Notes: a model not told the origin generated them from the letters alone. Positions 1 to 7,909 are shown, numbered from the stretch's first letter. The stretch is 64,000 nucleotides of DNA from Gemmatimonadota bacterium (GCA_009840005.1 VXOR01000090.1:70134-134133); one strand, 5' to 3'. Made by a program: numbers and translations.

Positions 1-2
1 TA

Positions 3-1283
3 CTGAGTACAGTGACCGAAATCCAAGTTTTTGCCAACGGATTCCTACCAATCCTCGAGATGACTTCCGACCTCATTGATCTGGGGAGTTCCAAGACACT
101 GACGACCATCGACTGGGAAGCCGACACTCCCCTGGGCACAGCGGTAGAAGTCCGCACCCGCACGGGAAACGATCTGCGCGAAGTAAACCGCTATTTCAAA
201 AAAGACGGCACAGAAGTAGCTAATAAAGAAGAGTACGAGAAGCAGCCGTCTTTCTACAGAGGGGATATCCTTACCGAGTTTCTGCCGGGACCGGGCTGGA
301 GCAACTGGAGTCAAGTCTATGTCAAACCGGGCGAGGTCATACGTTCCCCCAATCCCCGGCGCTATATGATGATCCAGGCGAGACTGCTCAGTGAAGACGC
401 GGCCGCGGCCGCCAGCCTAGAGTCGATCCAGATCCATTTCACCGCGCCGTTGGTGGATCGCATCGCTGGGGAGATAGAGCCCAAGCGGGATGTCCCCAGT
501 GGCGAGCTCACGGATTTCGACCTCTTTATCCGTCCCATCTTCGCTGCTCAGAACCCGGGATTCGACCTCATTCGGCTCATAGCGCCTTCGCGAGCGAATA
601 TTAAATTGCGCCAAGTGAGTTTAGGAGACGAAAGCGAGTTTGCAGCAGGCAACGAGGAAACATTTGCCGAGGTGGAAAAAGGCCGTTTTGAGAATGGGGC
701 AGGGGAGGAACTGGAATGGACTAAGGTGGCAAGTGACACGCTACAACTCGGCTTGCCAAGAATACTGCGGCGAGGCAGTGCGGATATTGTACGGCTCTCT
801 TTTTCGTCGCGCGTTTTCCTGAGCGGTGCCACTTTTGCAGCCGAAGTTGGGCGCTCGACGCAAGCGGACAACTGGCAGCGGGTGGATCCAGCGGACCCGG
901 TAGGAGATGAATTAGCCGCTGGTGAGGGGTTGACAGTATTGACGACTGCCCGCCGCGGGCAGATCGGGACAATCGAGGTAGATCCCGCTATTTTTAGCCC
1001 GAATGGCGACGGCATCAACGACACGGCTGTGTTTTCGTTTGCCGTGCTCAAAGTCAATGTAGCTAGGCAAGTAGTGGTGCATTTATACGACCTAGCAGGC
1101 AGGGAAGTGAGGCGTCTTTCTGAGAGGCGCAATATGGCGAATGGGCTGTATCGCCTTGTCTGGGACGGACGCGACGAAGGGGGAACTTTAGTGTCCCCGG
1201 GCCTTTATCTCGCTCGTATCGAGGTAGATGACGACGCGGGGGATGACAATTCGGCTGCTCGCCTAGTTGGGGTGGCGTATTAA
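3..1283 (+). CDS. C-terminal part of a large secreted FlgD-Ig surface protein (5' truncated by window edge)
   Basis: The frame is open to the left edge with no signal peptide, so this is the C-terminal part of a longer protein; the GTG at 12 is probably internal. It is a paralogue of the three FlgD-Ig proteins at 37574-46735. It shares a VRTRTG strand, a WSxWS turn, an RSPxPRRYM strand and a following FDLFIRP segment. The last ~95 residues form a FlgD/CHU_C-type Ig domain: a FSPNGDGIND loop, an LYDLAGREVR strand, WDGRDEGG, PGLYLARIEV, and a terminal GVAY. Such domains sit at the extreme C-terminus of exported proteins in FCB-like bacteria and can act as sorting or anchoring modules. Ligand or enzyme activity is unknown. 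The 28-base gap to the next gene suggests cotranscription. Confidence 0.8.
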   Translation: MSTVTEIQVFANGFLPILEMTSDLIDLGSSKTLTTIDWEADTPLGTAVEVRTRTGNDLREVNRYFKKDGTEVANKEEYEKQPSFYRGDILTEFLPGPGWSNWSQVYVKPGEVIRSPNPRRYMMIQARLLSEDAAAAASLESIQIHFTAPLVDRIAGEIEPKRDVPSGELTDFDLFIRPIFAAQNPGFDLIRLIAPSRANIKLRQVSLGDESEFAAGNEETFAEVEKGRFENGAGEELEWTKVASDTLQLGLPRILRRGSADIVRLSFSSRVFLSGATFAAEVGRSTQADNWQRVDPADPVGDELAAGEGLTVLTTARRGQIGTIEVDPAIFSPNGDGINDTAVFSFAVLKVNVARQVVVHLYDLAGREVRRLSERRNMANGLYRLVWDGRDEGGTLVSPGLYLARIEVDDDAGDDNSAARLVGVAY

Positions 1284-1311
1284 TTGGAATGTGGCTACGA
1301 GCGCGGGATGA

Positions 1312-1899
1312 ATGAACGCCTTGTCTAATTACTACGAACATGGGCCGCTGGTTCTGTTGCAGCGTCCGGTGGCCCTCATCGGTTTCCTCGGCGTTGACCA
1401 ACACGGCTTGGGCCGCGACTTGGCCGCGTTGAGCGGCCTGCCCCTCAGCGAAGTGGATCGCTGGATCGAACACGAGGCCGGCCAGTCCTTGATTGCCCTC
1501 GTGCAGACGCAGGGCATAGAGGCGCTGCGCCAATTAGAGGACCGCTTTCTCGCCCAAGCACTGGCCGCTCGTCCGCCCGGAATCGTCGTCTTGGGCGATG
1601 GGGCGCTGATCAAAGAGGTCAACCTGCGGCAGGTGTTGGCCAAAGCGACGTTGGTGTACCTCAAATTGTCGCTGGCAAGCACTTATTGGAAGCTGCGGCA
1701 CCAAACTGTAGGGTCACATCCGCTGCTGCTGCAACCGCCCGAAAGTACAGAGGAACTCCGGCCGTTGTTGGCCGAGCGCCAAGGCGGCTTTGACCAAGCC
1801 CACGTGACGTTGGACATGGACGAGATGACGCCAGAGGCGGCATTGCGCCACCTGTTGGAGAAGCTGCCCCAATGGGGGACAGCGCGGCCCTTAGTTTAG
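1312..1899 (+). CDS. Shikimate kinase-like protein with degenerate P-loop (probable pseudoenzyme)
   Basis: The 195 residues align by eye along the shikimate kinase (AroK/AroL) fold, but key residues are gone. Where AroK has GFMGxGKS, residues 24-31 read GFLGVDQH, so the glycine, the catalytic lysine and the P-loop Ser/Thr are replaced by Asp29, Gln30 and His31. The shikimate-binding Asp survives in EVDRWIE (Asp49), and an Arg survives in ALRQLED (Arg73). The GGG triplet has become GDG (95-97), and the lid arginine before PLL has become His136. The reading frame is intact and full length, so this is divergence under constraint rather than obvious decay. ATP-dependent phosphorylation of shikimate is unlikely. 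A regulatory or ligand-binding role is inference only. Confidence 0.7.
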   Translation: MNALSNYYEHGPLVLLQRPVALIGFLGVDQHGLGRDLAALSGLPLSEVDRWIEHEAGQSLIALVQTQGIEALRQLEDRFLAQALAARPPGIVVLGDGALIKEVNLRQVLAKATLVYLKLSLASTYWKLRHQTVGSHPLLLQPPESTEELRPLLAERQGGFDQAHVTLDMDEMTPEAALRHLLEKLPQWGTARPLV

Positions 1900-1988
1900 T
1901 GGCTAGTGGTCAGTGGTCCGTCCCTGCCGCCCTAGGGGAGGGGCTGACTACCGACCACTGACCACTGACCACTGACCACTGACCACTG
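1898..1988. repeat. Inverted 7-bp repeat array (AGTGGTC / GACCACT), possible hairpin
   Basis: Two tandem copies of AGTGGTC lie at 1905-1918, preceded by a near-copy at 1898-1904. Five perfect tandem copies of the complement, GACCACT, lie at 1953-1987. The two arms can pair into a stem of about 20 bp with a ~34-base loop, directly after the stop codon of the shikimate kinase-like gene and before the PhyH gene. No T-run follows, so a classic intrinsic terminator is not supported. Arrays of this sequence type occur as dispersed intergenic repeats in environmental bacteria. Confidence 0.6.
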
Positions 1989-2072
1989 CTTCTTAGGTTT
2001 GCTCTACCCGGCCTCCGGCGATACTTTTTTGATCGCAATGGCCCTTGTTCCCATCATCTCAGGAGACTTGTC

Positions 2073-3554
2073 ATGTTAGACCTTCAGTTCCTCCTCGGCG
2101 ACGAGGAGATGCAGCAGTTTATAGCCGAGGGCTATCTCACGCTCAAATCCTCGCTTCCTGCCTCTCTCCACCGAGACATCTATCAGCGCACCGAAGAGGT
2201 CTTTGCCAAGGAGGGCAATCCGGGCAACAACATCCTGCCTCGCATCCCGGCGTTGCAGCAGGTCTTTGACGATCCGGTCGTACGCGGTGCCCTCGCTTCG
2301 GTGGTCGGCCCGGATTACATCATGCACGCCCACCGCCACTGCCATATCAATCGGGCTGGCAGCGAGGGCGGTGGCTGGCACAAGGACAGCTACTGGGGCT
2401 ATCACAAGGTGCGTTATCACCGCAATCGCTGGGTGATGATCTTCTACTACCCACAAGACGTCGCCTTGGAAAACGGCCCCACCGCGGTCATGCCCGGTAC
2501 GCATTACTACAACGGCCGCGCAGCCGATGAGCAGGATGAGCGGCACTTGCCGGTCCTCGGCAAGGCTGGCACCTGTACCTTGGTGCATTTTGACTTGTGG
2601 CACCGGGCTATGCCCAACAGCACGGACGCCAATCGCTACATGATGAAGTTCCAATTTACCCGCCTCAGCGAGCCGAGCCAGCCCAGTTGGAACATCCAAG
2701 CTCCGGGATGGCCAGCCAACGGCTCCACGCCCTCTACCAAGCATCGAGTCGTGTGGTCGCGGATATGGGATTGGCACGCGGGATCCCCGAGTAGCGGCGA
2801 GGCCAGCGGGCAAATTGAGCAACTGAGCGAGTCCCTTAACGGGACGTTGGAACAACGCTTGGCCGCGACCGATGCCCTCGGCGCGTTGGGGGAAGAGGCT
2901 GCGCCTGCGCTGGACGCGCTGCTCGGTGCGCTAGGTGATGAAGCCGAGCCGGTGCGCCTCAACGCGGCGTATGCGCTGGGTGCAGTGGGTGCGGCAGCAG
3001 TAGGCCCGTTGATTGCCGCCTTAGATGACGAGCGGGAACACGTGCGGGAACACGCGGCGTATGCACTGGGTGCAGTGGGTGCGGCAGCGGTGGACGCTTT
3101 GGTTGCTGCCCTCGGCGATGAGCGCGAACACGTGCGGGGTTTTGCCGCGTATGCGCTGGGTGATATGGGGGCAAACGCTGGAACCAACGCCGTGGATGCC
3201 CTGTGTAAGCTGGCTGACGATCCGGACGCATGGGTGCGGCGCAACGTGGCCGAGGCCCTCGGAACCATTGAGCTGAATCCAGACGCGTCTGTGCCCGCGT
3301 TGGCCGAGCTGTTGGCGGACGAGGACGAGCAGGTGCGCTTCAACGCGGCGTATGCGCTGGCTCACTTCGGCCCGGCTGCGGCTGCGGCCACAGACGCGTT
3401 GGCCGTGGTCCTCAGCGACGAGAATCGCTACGTCCAAGGGCACAGCACGGCGGCCCTGCAACAGATTGGTACGCCCGAGGCCCAAGGTGTATTGATGCAC
3501 CATTTGACCGCGGCGCGCTGGTGCCCCATAACGACCAAGGAGACCACGTTCTGA
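2073..3554 (+). CDS. Phytanoyl-CoA dioxygenase (PhyH) domain fused to C-terminal HEAT-like repeats
   Basis: Residues ~10-215 are a PhyH-type Fe(II)/2-oxoglutarate dioxygenase. His103 and Asp105 (in GWHKDSYWG) and His177 (in DLWHRAMPN) are the expected facial triad, Arg188 is a candidate 2-oxoglutarate ligand, and ENGPTAVMPGTH is the typical strand-turn. Residues ~250-490 are PBS-lyase/HEAT-like repeats with AAYALG cores, a helical scaffold usually used for protein contacts. The PhyH family hydroxylates varied small molecules, and the substrate here cannot be read from sequence. An AGGAG-like ribosome site at about 2060 supports the ATG at 2073. The 3' end overlaps the next gene, so the two are probably co-expressed. 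The joining of the two domains in one continuous frame is the unusual feature. Confidence 0.85.
   Translation: MLDLQFLLGDEEMQQFIAEGYLTLKSSLPASLHRDIYQRTEEVFAKEGNPGNNILPRIPALQQVFDDPVVRGALASVVGPDYIMHAHRHCHINRAGSEGGGWHKDSYWGYHKVRYHRNRWVMIFYYPQDVALENGPTAVMPGTHYYNGRAADEQDERHLPVLGKAGTCTLVHFDLWHRAMPNSTDANRYMMKFQFTRLSEPSQPSWNIQAPGWPANGSTPSTKHRVVWSRIWDWHAGSPSSGEASGQIEQLSESLNGTLEQRLAATDALGALGEEAAPALDALLGALGDEAEPVRLNAAYALGAVGAAAVGPLIAALDDEREHVREHAAYALGAVGAAAVDALVAALGDEREHVRGFAAYALGDMGANAGTNAVDALCKLADDPDAWVRRNVAEALGTIELNPDASVPALAELLADEDEQVRFNAAYALAHFGPAAAAATDALAVVLSDENRYVQGHSTAALQQIGTPEAQGVLMHHLTAARWCPITTKETTF
2950..3173 (+). repeat. Tandem 90-bp coding repeats (HEAT units)
   Basis: Near-identical DNA blocks containing GCGGCGTATGC (or one- or two-base variants) start at 2964, 3054 and 3144, exactly 90 bases apart; a related block recurs at 3345. 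Each encodes one 30-residue HEAT unit with an AAYALG core. Similarity at the nucleotide level implies recent unit duplication or recombination. Confidence 0.7.
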
Positions 3555-4828
3555 GCAAATCACGCGTGAAGGCTAGGGTTCACCAATACATCGGCGAGCA
3601 TCGAGAAGAGTTGCTCGGCAGCTTGCAGACGCTCGTGCGCGTGGATACCACCAATCCGCCGGGGCGGAACTACCGAGCGATGACCGATGCGCTCTTGGGG
3701 CGCTGTCAGGGTTTGGGCCTACAAGCCAAAGTCCACCGCGTCCCAGACCAAGAGGTGCGCCGCGTGCTCGGCTCGGACGAGTTCCCGCGCTACAACTTGA
3801 TTGCGCGGTGGGATGCCGGTCGGCCGCAGACCGTGCATTTCAATGCCCACTACGACGTGGTGCCCTGCGCCGGGCAGTGGAAATTCGGCGATCCTTTCGA
3901 GCCGGGGCTGGCCGGCGATGCGCTCTACGGCCGCGGCTCCGGGGACATGAAAGGGGCCATCGCCGCGTTGCTGATGGCCGTGGAGGCGCTCAAGGAAACG
4001 GGTGCTGAGCCGGCTTTTAACATCGAGTGTTCGTTCACGGCCGATGAGGAGACCGGCGGCCAATTGGGCGCGGGATGGATTGTAAATAAGGGGCTGGTGG
4101 ACGCCGATTTTGCGGTCGTCTGCGAGGGAGCGGCCGGGACGCAGGTCGGCTGCGGCCACAACGGCGTGCTCTGGTTAGAGGTCGAGCTGACGGGCAAGGC
4201 GGCCCACGCCTCTAGCCCAGACCAAGGAGTCAACGCCTTTGAAGCCATGTCGAGCGTAGTGCAGAAATTGCAAGCCTACAAGCGAAAACTGAATGCGCCT
4301 CAGCGCTGCTACGAGGATTTCGACGGTCGGTCGCGCAACCCCACGCTCAATATCGGCGGCACGTTCTCGGGCGGGGAGGGCGACAAGGTCAACACCGTGC
4401 CTGCCTATGCTCGCTTTTCGCTGGACCGCCGCTTAGTGCCCGGCGAGCAGATCGCAATGGTCGAGCGCGAGCTGCGGCGCGCTGTGGAGCGGGCCGCTGA
4501 GCCGCCCTGCCGAGTGGCAGCGCCTTTGCGGATTGAACCTTGCGTCGTCGATGCCGAGCACGCGCTGCCCCAAGCCTTTGCACAGGCCGTGCAAGCCGTG
4601 CGCCGCCGCACCGCTAGCTACCGGCTCAGTTCTGGCTTTACAGACTTGCACTACTTTGCGGTTGACGGCGGCTTGCCCGGCATTGGCTATGGCGTAAAGG
4701 GGGAGCGCGCGCACGGAGTGGATGAGCGCGTGCGGGTGCGCGACTTGGCGTTGACGGCGCGCACGTACGCCGAGTTTATGCTGCGCGGCTTGGCTTCGAC
4801 GGCTCGGCTAAGCTCGCCGAACGCCTGA
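3521..4828 (+). CDS. M20-family metallopeptidase (ArgE/DapE/ACY1/CPG2 type)
   Basis: This is a zinc-dependent amidohydrolase/peptidase. Metal and catalytic motifs are all present (numbered from the ATG at 3521): His110 and Asp112 in NAHYDVV, the bridging Asp142 in RGSGDMKG, and Glu176-Glu177 in DEETGG. The lid/dimerisation domain follows (~190-310), then the second half of the catalytic domain. Members cleave N-acyl or peptide bonds of small substrates; the specific substrate is unknown. The ATG at 3521 overlaps PhyH by 34 bases. A good AAGGAGA at 3537-3543 sits inside that overlap, 7 bases before an in-frame CTG at 3551 whose CTGA overlaps the PhyH stop, and a GTG lies at 3566. The true start may therefore be later than given. 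Confidence 0.88.
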   Translation: MPHNDQGDHVLSKSRVKARVHQYIGEHREELLGSLQTLVRVDTTNPPGRNYRAMTDALLGRCQGLGLQAKVHRVPDQEVRRVLGSDEFPRYNLIARWDAGRPQTVHFNAHYDVVPCAGQWKFGDPFEPGLAGDALYGRGSGDMKGAIAALLMAVEALKETGAEPAFNIECSFTADEETGGQLGAGWIVNKGLVDADFAVVCEGAAGTQVGCGHNGVLWLEVELTGKAAHASSPDQGVNAFEAMSSVVQKLQAYKRKLNAPQRCYEDFDGRSRNPTLNIGGTFSGGEGDKVNTVPAYARFSLDRRLVPGEQIAMVERELRRAVERAAEPPCRVAAPLRIEPCVVDAEHALPQAFAQAVQAVRRRTASYRLSSGFTDLHYFAVDGGLPGIGYGVKGERAHGVDERVRVRDLALTARTYAEFMLRGLASTARLSSPNA

Positions 4829-4841
4829 GCTCAGCCGAAGG
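4824..4841. repeat. 18-bp dispersed repeat CCTGAGCTCAGCCGAAGG, copy 1
   Basis: It is identical to positions 15014-15031. It contains the palindrome GAGCTC, spans the M20 stop codon, and its terminal AAGG forms part of the AAGGAGG ribosome site of the next gene. It looks like a REP-type short repeat. Only two copies were noticed in this window. Confidence 0.6.
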
Positions 4842-4848
4842 AGGCCCA

Positions 4849-5589
4849 TTGAGCGAAAACTTACGACGCTTTTTGTGGACGGCGTACGACCGCTTGGGCG
4901 GGCTGGTGGGCTACAACTTGCTGTGGAGCGCGTTGAGTCTGCCTTGGATCATAGGGGCGTACGCGCTTTTGCAAGTAGGGTTTGGGCTGGGTGGCGTGGG
5001 TCTGGTGGGAGCTGCCGTCCTAGCCGGTACCCTGCTGTTGAGCGCACCGGCCACGGCCATGCTCTTTGCCGCTGGGGCCGCTTGGGCGCGAGACAGAGAC
5101 TTTGGTCTGCGGGAGTTCTGGGCGGCTGGCCGCGCGCTTTTTTGGCGCGCCCTCGCGTTGGGGTTGCTGATGGTTGCCGCTGTCGCGTTGGTGCTGGCCA
5201 ACGTGGTTTTTTACCAGCGAATCGGCGGCTGGCTGGGAGTGTTTTTGGGCGGGCTGATGGTCTGGTTCCTGCTGCTGGTGGGGATGGTTGCGGTGTATGT
5301 TTTTCCAGTGCTGGTCACTCAGGAGGGGTCGGTGTGGTCAACAGTGCGCTACAGCTTTCTCCTGTCGGTTGATAATGTAAAGCTCTCGCTGGTTTTTTTG
5401 CTGACCGCAGGCTTGGCCCTCGGTCTTGGCGTCGCTTCTGGCTTGGGGTTGTTCTGCGGAGGCTTGGCGGCTTGGGCCTTGTGGATCAGCGTCGGCTTTC
5501 GTGCGCTCTTGCCTAAGTACACGGGCCAGCCGCTGCCCAGTGAAGCCCCGCGTCGGCTGCGCGAACTGATCCGCCCCTGGGAGGCTTGA
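4849..5589 (+). CDS. DUF624/YesL-like integral membrane protein
   Basis: A 246-residue protein with about five or six hydrophobic segments and a short basic C-terminus. The pattern resembles DUF624 (YesL-like) membrane proteins, with a conserved Asn-Leu-Leu-Trp near the first segment and a periodic ValThrGln-(x)-GlySerValTrp stretch before a late helix. The function of DUF624 is not established; members often sit beside sugar-uptake genes, which is not the case here. The start is a TTG at 4849, chosen because a strong AAGGAGG lies at 4838-4844. It is followed 3 bases later by the NAD(P)HX repair gene, so the two are likely cotranscribed with the M20 peptidase. Confidence 0.6.
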   Translation: MSENLRRFLWTAYDRLGGLVGYNLLWSALSLPWIIGAYALLQVGFGLGGVGLVGAAVLAGTLLLSAPATAMLFAAGAAWARDRDFGLREFWAAGRALFWRALALGLLMVAAVALVLANVVFYQRIGGWLGVFLGGLMVWFLLLVGMVAVYVFPVLVTQEGSVWSTVRYSFLLSVDNVKLSLVFLLTAGLALGLGVASGLGLFCGGLAAWALWISVGFRALLPKYTGQPLPSEAPRRLRELIRPWEA

Positions 5590-5592
5590 ACA

Positions 5593-7155
5593 TTGGACTT
5601 GCCCAAACTGGTAATGGGTCGAGAAATGGCTGTGGTCGATCAGCGCACGATCACAGAGGCGGGTATATCTAGCGCCGAACTCATAGAGCGGGCAGGTGCA
5701 GAGGTGATTGCGGCCATTGCGGCGCGCTGGGATGGCTTGGCTGGTTTGCAGGCCGTGGTCCTGTGTGGCAAGGGCAACAATGGTGGTGATGGATTTGCTG
5801 TAGCTCGGCTCTTGTGCGCTGGTGGTGGCTCGGCGCGCGTCTTCCTCGTGGCAGACCGCGCGGACGTGCAAGGAGCTGCGGCCGAGCACTTGCGGCGTTG
5901 TGAAGAGGAGGGCGGGGCCGTCGAAGTACTCGGCGAGGACTTGGCCCCGCTCGACGCTGCCCTCGGCGACGCCGACTTGGTAATAGACGCACTTTTGGGC
6001 ACCGGATTGCGCGGGGCTTCCCGCCCTGCCATGGCGCGCGTCATCGAGCGCATTGCCCATTGCGAAAGGCCGGTAGTGGCCGTGGATATTCCCTCGGGGG
6101 TCGAGGCCAACACCGGGCAGGTGCACGGCGCGGCCGTGCAAGCCGTGCTGACAGTGACCTTCGGCTTGGTCAAAGTAGGGCAGCTATTCTATCCTGGCCG
6201 GTCGCATTGCGGTGCGCTGCACTTGGCCAATATAGGCTTCCCCGAGTCCATCCTGCGCGATGCAGTTGCCCAAGCTCTGTTGCTTTCCGCCGAGGGGCTG
6301 GGGCCGCTCGTGCCGCGGCGTCGCGGCGACGAGCACAAGGGAAGCTGCGGGACGGTGGCCGTGGTCGCAGGTTCGGTGGGCATGACCGGGGCGGCCGCGC
6401 TGACGGCGGATGCCGCGCTCAGAAGCGGGGCTGGTCGCGTCCATCTAGGGATACCTGCGAGTCTCAACGACATTCTCGAAGTCAAGCTCTCGGAGGTGAT
6501 GACCCGGCCGTTGCCCGAAGTGCGCAAGCGGCGCTGTTTGTCGCTGCGGGCCTTGGGCGAGGTCAGCGCTATGTTGACGCGGGCCGATGTTTTGGCTTTG
6601 GGGCCGGGGTTGGGACGCTATCGAGAGACCGAGGAGTTGGTGAGGCGGCTGGTGTTGCAAACCGAACTGCCTCTCGTTTTGGATGCAGACGGGCTTAGTG
6701 CGTTCGCCGGTCAAGCCGAAGTGCTGAAAGATCGCTCGGCACCGCTGGTTCTCACGCCCCACGTAGGCGAGTTCGCCCGCTTGAGCGGGTTGGACAAGCA
6801 GCGGATTGCCGATGCGCCGATGGCTGTGGCCCGCGACTTTGCCGGCGCATTTGGCGCGACGCTTGTGTTGAAGGGCGCACCGACTGTCGTAGCGTTGCGC
6901 GATGGGCGGGTGGCGGTCAACTCCACGGGCAATCCGGGTATGGCCACGGCCGGATCGGGCGACGTGCTGACCGGGATTATCGCCGGGCTGATAGCCCAAG
7001 GGCTAGACGCGGAAACCGCGGCCTGCCTCGGGGTCTATGTCCACGGTCGGGCTGGGGATCGGGCGGTCGAGCGGCTGGGGGAATGGGGGATGCGGGCGGG
7101 CGATATAGCCGAAGAAATCGCCTTGGCCATGGTGGATGCAGCGCGGTCTGCTTGA
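5593..7155 (+). CDS. nnr: Bifunctional NAD(P)H-hydrate epimerase / ADP-dependent NAD(P)H-hydrate dehydratase
   Basis: A two-domain YjeF protein of the usual length (520 residues). The N-terminal epimerase domain (~1-215) carries the KGNNGGDG motif (60-67) and interconverts the R and S forms of damaged hydrated NAD(P)H. The C-terminal ribokinase-like dehydratase domain (~235-510) carries NPGMATAGSGDVLTG (447-461), whose GSGD loop binds the nucleotide and holds the catalytic Asp. Together they restore NADH and NADPH in the cytosol. The start is a TTG at 5593, 3 bases after the previous stop, with GGGAGG at 5579-5584. Its stop codon lies inside the -35 box of the promoter for the next gene. Confidence 0.95.
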   Translation: MDLPKLVMGREMAVVDQRTITEAGISSAELIERAGAEVIAAIAARWDGLAGLQAVVLCGKGNNGGDGFAVARLLCAGGGSARVFLVADRADVQGAAAEHLRRCEEEGGAVEVLGEDLAPLDAALGDADLVIDALLGTGLRGASRPAMARVIERIAHCERPVVAVDIPSGVEANTGQVHGAAVQAVLTVTFGLVKVGQLFYPGRSHCGALHLANIGFPESILRDAVAQALLLSAEGLGPLVPRRRGDEHKGSCGTVAVVAGSVGMTGAAALTADAALRSGAGRVHLGIPASLNDILEVKLSEVMTRPLPEVRKRRCLSLRALGEVSAMLTRADVLALGPGLGRYRETEELVRRLVLQTELPLVLDADGLSAFAGQAEVLKDRSAPLVLTPHVGEFARLSGLDKQRIADAPMAVARDFAGAFGATLVLKGAPTVVALRDGRVAVNSTGNPGMATAGSGDVLTGIIAGLIAQGLDAETAACLGVYVHGRAGDRAVERLGEWGMRAGDIAEEIALAMVDAARSA

Positions 7156-7180
7156 CATGTTTGAAGCGATGCTTTAATCT
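7152..7180 (+). promoter_or_regulatory. Sigma70-like promoter TTGACA-17-TAATCT
   Basis: A perfect -35 TTGACA (7152-7157), a 17-base spacer and a -10 TAATCT (7175-7180), overlapping the nnr stop codon. Transcription would start near 7187, about 60 bases before the tail-anchored protein gene at 7250, and might read on into the restriction-modification genes. Confidence 0.6.
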
Positions 7181-7249
7181 GGAAATGGAAGTGTTGCCGG
7201 TGTGGGTGCTGCTTGGCTTTTGCACATTTAAATTTACAGAGTTTGCGCT

Positions 7250-7744
7250 ATGGCCGACGTCAAAGACGCCATTGAAGAAATGATCGAAGAGTCCTACTTG
7301 CTAGGGCTTTCGGAAGAAGAAATTCTCGCCGATTTTAGCCGCTTTATCGATACCTGCTATACCGTTATTCAGGACAATGTGAAAAGCCGCGAAGCGCTCA
7401 GCCGCTTGGCCGAAAATTTGGCGCGGGAGAAGACCAGTACTCGCAGCGCTGACCAGTTCTCCGATCTGGGCAAGGTCGCGGCCAAGGACGCCCAGCGGGC
7501 CTGCGCTGAAAAAGCCGCGCGCCGCAAGCGCATGGTTCTAAAGGCCATTGCCGACTACGATCCCCATCTAGTCCGCCTCATCAACGAGCAGCGTTTTCAG
7601 GTGGATCTCCAGGAAGAAGTGGCGCGTCCCAAGTTCAAGGTCCGTCAGGGCCACGATTGGGAGCGCTACGGCCAGCTTTTGCTCCAAGCCGGCTACATCA
7701 CGGTAATTGCGCTCATCCTGTTCCTCATTTACCTAAAATTTTGA
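7250..7744 (+). CDS. Small alpha-helical protein with C-terminal membrane anchor
   Basis: I do not recognise the family. The 164-residue protein begins with an acidic helical stretch (MIEESYLLGLSEEEIL), has a Lys/Arg-rich middle segment (residues ~75-105, with AARRKRM), and ends in a single hydrophobic helix (~145-162) with only two residues after it. That is the layout of a tail-anchored inner-membrane protein whose bulk is cytosolic. No signal peptide is present. It stands alone behind a good promoter, downstream of nnr and upstream of a restriction-modification pair 165 bases away. Nothing in its sequence ties it to restriction. Confidence 0.6.
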   Translation: MADVKDAIEEMIEESYLLGLSEEEILADFSRFIDTCYTVIQDNVKSREALSRLAENLAREKTSTRSADQFSDLGKVAAKDAQRACAEKAARRKRMVLKAIADYDPHLVRLINEQRFQVDLQEEVARPKFKVRQGHDWERYGQLLLQAGYITVIALILFLIYLKF

Positions 7745-7909
7745 CCACTTGCATCTGCCCGACAGGGACGAATTTTAGTGGGCCTTTTGCGATATTATGT
7801 CAAGGAGAGATTAAAATTTGGACTGTGGACTGTGCAGATATGGCACTAGCGCAAATCAGTGTAAACCTGTAGCCAAAATTTGCCCTTATCGAGGTTGCTC
7901 GGATTCTTA

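Noticed and set aside
2076..2855. Antisense frame opposite the PhyH gene
   Set aside because: No ribosome site and no recognisable family; the PhyH frame carries the full iron-binding triad.
2950..3370. CRISPR-like or satellite array at 90-bp spacing
   Set aside because: The repeats encode HEAT units in frame and vary as protein-coding repeats do.
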